Positions 59,220 through 64,000 of a stretch of DNA of 64,000 nucleotides are shown piece by piece. The position numbers were made by a program, and so were the translations under genes. The notes under the pieces are model-generated. The model saw only the letters and a list, made by a program, of their open reading frames with translations, searched no databases and was not told the origin of the DNA. The DNA lies in assembly GCF_901709675.1 (NCBI RefSeq), contig NC_051087.1, positions 6,343,001 to 6,407,000 of the forward strand, written 5' to 3'. The stretch comes from Syngnathus acus (lineage: Eukaryota; Chordata; Actinopteri; Syngnathiformes; Syngnathidae). The first letter of the stretch is position 1. Each line of letters opens with the position of its first letter.

Positions 59220-61339
59220 GCTGTCTGTTAGTTATTTCTGAAGACTGAGGAGGAAGCGCTACTCCCCACAGGGCGGGGAGGCGATTCAGTGAGACGCCAC
59301 CCAGTACACACACACACACACACAACACAACACACACACACTCAAACAAATGTATCTATTTATATATATATATATAGACAGACAGATATCTCACGCATTC
59401 AAAACATCTTACAGCAAAACTACAAAATCACAAATCATCACTAATATTACGATGCATGAGCGATTTCCTTATTCATATTTAAATGAGGAAAGTAGATGAA
59501 CACAATGGGAGTGTGATGTCGATGGAGTTAGAATTCAAGGTACGTAATGGTAGGTTGTGCTTGTTTGTCTGTCGGTGTGCATGTGCTGCTTTTTAGCAGA
59601 AGGCCAGACCACTTTGCAGAGTAACCATCATGTTTGAACAGCAAATTGAGCGAGCGGCTGGGAGTGGCGCCGGACAAAGGCCACCTGACGGGATTTTTGT
59701 CGCTGCACTCAAATAATTGTCAACTAACAGTCACATAAGAGTGAACGTGCAAGTAGTGATGTACAAATTTGCTAGGCTCACTGGCATCACCAGCAAGATC
59801 GTCTGCAGGCAGTTGGAGACGGCGAGATAGAGGGAATATGTTTATAATTCCCCCCAATGTTTTATCTTTTGGGGGGAATCAATGACGGGACCACTGCCAG
59901 CCAATTTCTTATTCCTGTATTACATAATCATTTATTTATCATTTTTATTGCTAGTTTTAATCAGACATTATGCAAGAATTGGAGCAAGCTTTTGTGGATC
60001 TCGTAAAATAATGAGGAGGCCGGTTCTGGCACACTGGCCTTGAGTTTGACACCTGTAGTTTAAATCAAAGCCAGAGAAAGAAGTAGCAGTCGTGATATAA
60101 ATCTATTTTTTTAAGCATAATTTGGAAACTTGTATGATGTTCTTTCAAGTCCCTTTAGGCTTTTTGTGTACTTTGAAGTGTGGTACATTGTGTTCCGTCT
60201 GAGTCACGTTTGACACAGAAACCCCTTTCCAATGGCAGCACTTCATCCTGCACTGCAAGCCTTCCCTCTTTTCATTCTTCTCATGTAATGCTTCACTTAT
60301 CATACTGACTGAGGCCACACCAATGTATGTTTAGAGTTGAAAAGCTCCTGTAATCTCAGGTCTGCACGGTCATCACGTACAGAGCTGTGATGACAGATGC
60401 CAACGTCATAGTGTTTGAATAACTGATGTTGTCTAATATTTGGGGTAAACACTCAAGGTAGGTCAATTTGATTAAGATTAAAGAGGTAAGAATTTCTCAT
60501 GATGTGACATTTATGAGTGTCTCTCTACCTGTGAGCCAATCACAGAATACACCCGTCCTCTAAAACTAATGTGATGAGACTTGCAACCAGGGCAGAAAAG
60601 AAAAGAGAACTATAATCAACCGGTGATAGCTCAAAATTAACCATTAATTTATCACAGGATGAGCTGATAACATCTTAGCAGGTGCACTGTGGAACTAAAA
60701 CAATTAGCTAAATGCATTAAAAGTGTGGTTGTTTTAAGACTTCAAAATTATTTTTCAAGTGCAGACTGATTGAAGACTCCAAATTGTCCCTAGGTGTGAG
60801 TGCGAGTGCAAATGGTTGTTTGTCTCTGTGTGCCCTGCGATTGGCTGGCAACCGGTTCAGGGTGTCCCCCGCCTACTGCCCGATGACGGCTGGGATCGGC
60901 TCCAGCACTCCCGCGACCCCCGTGGGGACTAAGCGGTTCAGAAAATGGATGGATGGATGCAAATAGTCTCTACCATAAAAATGGCCGACATGCTGGAGTT
61001 AAAACTCCTTGACTGTAATTTGACTTGCACAAAATGAACTTGATGTAATTCAGAAACTTATAGAAAATGGAACGGTGGACATAACAGCTGGGCAGAAAGT
61101 GGTTTGCACATCTTCACAGTTCTAATCCTTACAGTGTGAGTTTGAATGTGCTCCCATATTTGATATTGCAATAAAAGTAGAAATCATTTCCCATAAATCA
61201 TGTTGTGGCAGAAGTAAGGAATAAATCTTTATTCCATGACTGACTGCCAACAAGTGAGACAAAACACAAGTCATCAAAGCTACAAAGACAATATGATGTA
61301 AAAGACACACAACTACTGGTCCCAAGGTCCGCTACAATG
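59220..61339. other. intergenic region after tbc1d1
   Basis: Contains a CA microsatellite (about 59308-59340), a short TA tract (59362-59376) and a LINE/SINE 3' end at 60785-60962. No coding exon was recognised. Confidence 0.6.
60785..60962 (+). repeat. non-LTR element 3' end with ATGG tail
   Basis: The run TGCGATTGGCTGGCAACCGG, TTCAGGGTGTCCCCCGCC, GGGATCGGCTCCAGCACTCC and AAGCGGTTCAGAAAATGG, followed by ATGGATGG, is a well-known 3' terminus scattered through fish genomes. Short related tails (GCGACCCTGAATAG...ATGG near 29650 and GAAAATGGATGAAT near 3645) suggest decayed copies elsewhere in the window. Confidence 0.7.
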
Positions 61340-61687
61340 TTAAAATAACAGAGCGCGCGCGCACGCACATCGCTTGGACCACCCCGCCTCGGTCCCGCCC
61401 AGCGGCCCGACCCCACGGAGAAAACACAGTGTGGATCATGTGACAGCAGCAGTTTCTACACGACACATCGAAGACACACACACTGACAGACACACAAAGT
61501 GTAAGTCAGTGGATTTCGTTAAGTTAGGGAAGTTGTCGCCCTCAGCGCGTCGACACCACCGCGCGGAGTTGACGGACTTGTTCTCATGTCAGTGACGCCG
61601 CAGTTGAATCACTTTGTAGCGGACTAAAGCGGAGAAAGTCGTTCCAAGTATCTCCAGCAAATAGACGGCTCCTGCTTCGTCTGAAAG
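61340..61687 (+). promoter_or_regulatory. promoter and 5' non-coding exon of the next gene (possibly klf3)
   Basis: A CpG-rich block with GCGCGCGCGCACGCAC and GC-box-like CCGCCC, ending GTCTGAAAG directly before the consensus donor GTGAGT (61688). No long open frame fits, so it would be a non-coding first exon. In human the gene after TBC1D1 (beyond PTTG2) is KLF3, which begins with non-coding exons; the naming is inference from gene order only. Confidence 0.5.
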
Positions 61688-64000
61688 GTGAGTTGAACAT
61701 CATTCAATAACGAAAAAAACAAAAGGGTTGACACTGTTGGTTTGCCTCGTTGACACACTGAAGAAAGTTTAGTGACATATTAATTATAATTATAGCATTT
61801 ATTTATTCGCGAGGCATGGAATTATCTTTAAACGACACTTTTGTCTGGTTTTGGTCTGTCTTACACATTGAAAAGTACGCTGTTTAATATTAGACTGGGG
61901 GAAAAAATATATTATTATGGTTCGATTCCCGGAATGTAGCGTGTGCGCATTTGTCCTAAATGTGATAAGTGATTACAAGGGGGGGGACCAAATGGTTGTA
62001 GGATCCATTCCTGGCGTATGGTGTCAAAATTAAAATACTGTGTAGCTTCTTATGGGACGTTTTGTAATGGAATGCAAATGTCGACAATTGGTTGCGAATG
62101 CGCACATGGGGTGAAGGACCGTAAGTTTGATTCCCAGGATGTACCAGTGGACCCTTTGAAGTCAAGTGTGTGATTCCATTTATTCAGTCTGTATGATCTA
62201 TTAATTCTCAAGAATATTTAGTACATTTACATTTGTGTATAACAACAGCAAATATTCAAAGATGTCAATTACAGATATGCCTCGGCAGTTGTTTGAAATG
62301 CAGTTTAGACCTGTGGGTGCAACTGTGTCCTGCGACTTAAGGTTTCCCTGTTCGATCCCTCACTTTCCTGCCCTAATTGTTCAGAGTGTGCTGGAAAGCA
62401 TGAGGCTCTTTAATGATGCCATTTGAGGTGATTATCATGCCAAAGCTAGTAATGTAGACAGAGTGGGGGTGACAGGTGTGTGAGTCACACCTGATGCGCT
62501 GCGTTACCCCCTGCATCCTCTCATCGAGGCCCGTCCCTCCATCCCCCTGGCTGTGTGTCTCTCCACGTTTCCTGTGCTTTGTTTCAAGGCTGAGGCTTGC
62601 GTCACACATTCCTCTTGGCATATGAAGCCCTCATCCTGTTTAGAGGCCAACGAGCGAAAAGCGAGGGAGGAGAAAGGGATGTGGACGTGGGGGGGCGGAT
62701 GAGTGGAACGGGGGCAACCTCAGCTTCTTTGTCTGACTTCATCGTCCTTTGTGAGCACTGGTGGAAGCTTTAAGGAAAGTTATTTATGATTATTTGGACA
62801 CTAGTTTGTCTCAAGGGCCAACCCCCCCACCTCCACCACCCCCAATACATCCACCCACCCCTGCGCCTCTTTCCCTGAATCAACATGCTGATGTTATCTG
62901 GTGGAACAAAATGCGTAAGAGTGCACACACACACACACACACTGCTCAAAGGGCACGTCTTGTGGAGCACAAGAGCTAAACATTAAACTGGTGGCTGCTG
63001 GATAGTTGGTCTTCCTCTGCGAAGAAGCCGAAGAGGTGAGCACACGCAGACGGGCCGTAAAACGAAACGCGAACAGGCTGTTACACAAGCCCTGCGTCTC
63101 AACCACCGGATCTGTCTCTTCCCGCCTCCCACAAGCACACACAACAGACACACACTCGCACTCTTCTACACGCACACACACCACCCCCCTTGAGGTTCAT
63201 TGAGGTTTTGTCATATTTGCTTCCTTGTTTCTTCCAGTTTGACATAGTTTAGGTTAGTGCGGCTGTTTTCTGTTTTTCTTCCATTCGCCTTCTCCTATTA
63301 TTTAGGTAGGGAGGTGAAGTGTTTTTTTTTCGGGGGGCAGTGAGACAGGAAACCACAGGCCCCCAGCAGCAGCCCCCCCACCTCCCTCCCCTTGTTCCCT
63401 TCTCTTTCTCTGGCTCCCCTCTCTTCTTTAGCGCCCTCAACCCATCACGCCGTGTGGAAATAATAACAGTGCAAGGGCTTCCGCTGTTCTCTGGAAAGCT
63501 TCACCTTTCCGCCGAGTGTACGGTGTCTTCGTATGTCAGCTGTAGCATGTCTTTTAGTGTGTGTGCGCGCGTGTGTGTAATGATAGATTTTGGTTCATCT
63601 TTCCTGACTGATGGCCTCCTTGTGTCTGGCTCTCCAGAGACTCTCGTGCAAGAGATGGGCTCTGTGCTAGTGTGAATGAGCACTGGAGTGATGATGAACA
63701 GGGTTAATAATGGAGATGATCATAATGATGGAGGGCAAGCTCATCGGTGCATGTCATCTATCGGAATTTGAACGTGACAGTGGGAATCTGAAAACACGTC
63801 CATGGACTTTAAAGAAATACTAGTAAACATTTATGTCAAAACTTACTGTTTCCATGTATGTGCTACTAACCGTTCTCTGTTAAATGTTTGGGCATGCAGA
63901 AGTATGTCACTGTCAAAACCTTAACGGCTGAACACAGGAGAAGCCACCGGAGAAGTACATATTTCCTACAAGGGCACTACATGCAGCAGTAAGTCGCCAC
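61688..64000 (+). other. presumed first intron of the downstream gene
   Basis: No coding exon was recognised. The stretch has poly-G (61980-61987), a CA tract near 62923-62942, C-rich low complexity (62821-62865 and 63359-63390), and TG/GC tracts near 63560-63578. Sequence at 61915-62165 has two GATTCCC-containing blocks but no tRNA fold. Confidence 0.45.

Noticed and set aside
61915-61935. Perfect B-box-like GGTTCGATTCCC suggesting a tRNA or tRNA-derived SINE
   Set aside because: No A box at the right distance and no acceptor or anticodon stem. Neighbouring GATTCCC and TTCGATCCCT motifs (62130 and 62352) also lack tRNA folds.

Overview
The window looks like nuclear DNA from a teleost (ray-finned) fish. 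It has spliced vertebrate-type genes with GT-AG introns, long CA/TG microsatellites, CpG-containing promoters and several repeat types typical of fish genomes (Tc1-like ends, non-LTR LINE tails, palindromic non-autonomous DNA transposons). No bacterial, viral or plastid gene, and no tRNA, rRNA or CRISPR array, was recognised. All recognised genes are on the + strand.

Layout. (1) 1-22.9 kb: the 3' part of zcchc7, an RNA-surveillance zinc-knuckle protein. It begins with about 12.7 kb of presumed intron holding repeats, including a 1.9 kb DNA transposon with a near-perfect 651 bp inverted repeat; six coding exons follow (12721-22766). (2) 24.1-31.5 kb: a complete 13-exon pgm2 (phosphopentomutase/phosphoglucomutase 2; 611 aa), with two LINE copies in its first intron. 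(3) 32.0-57 or 59 kb: a complete tbc1d1 (Rab GTPase-activating protein of the insulin/AMPK-GLUT4 pathway). It has 22 coding exons, including two in-frame cassette exons and a candidate internal alternative first exon. (4) 56-61.3 kb: 3' flank with dispersed repeats. (5) 61.34-61.69 kb: a GC-rich promoter-like block with a candidate 5' non-coding exon of the next gene. By human gene order this could be klf3, but no klf3 coding sequence is in the window.

The pgm2-tbc1d1 order and orientation match human 4p14, while human ZCCHC7 lies beside PAX5 on chromosome 9, so the left boundary is a lineage-specific junction. The genes do not form a pathway unit, although PGM2 and TBC1D1 both bear on sugar metabolism. 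Exon boundaries were set by hand from splice consensus, reading-frame phase and recalled human protein sequences; every pgm2 and tbc1d1 junction keeps the frame. The most unusual structures are the palindromic transposon, the internally deleted LINE, the tbc1d1 alternative first exon, and the apparent loss of one zcchc7 zinc knuckle.
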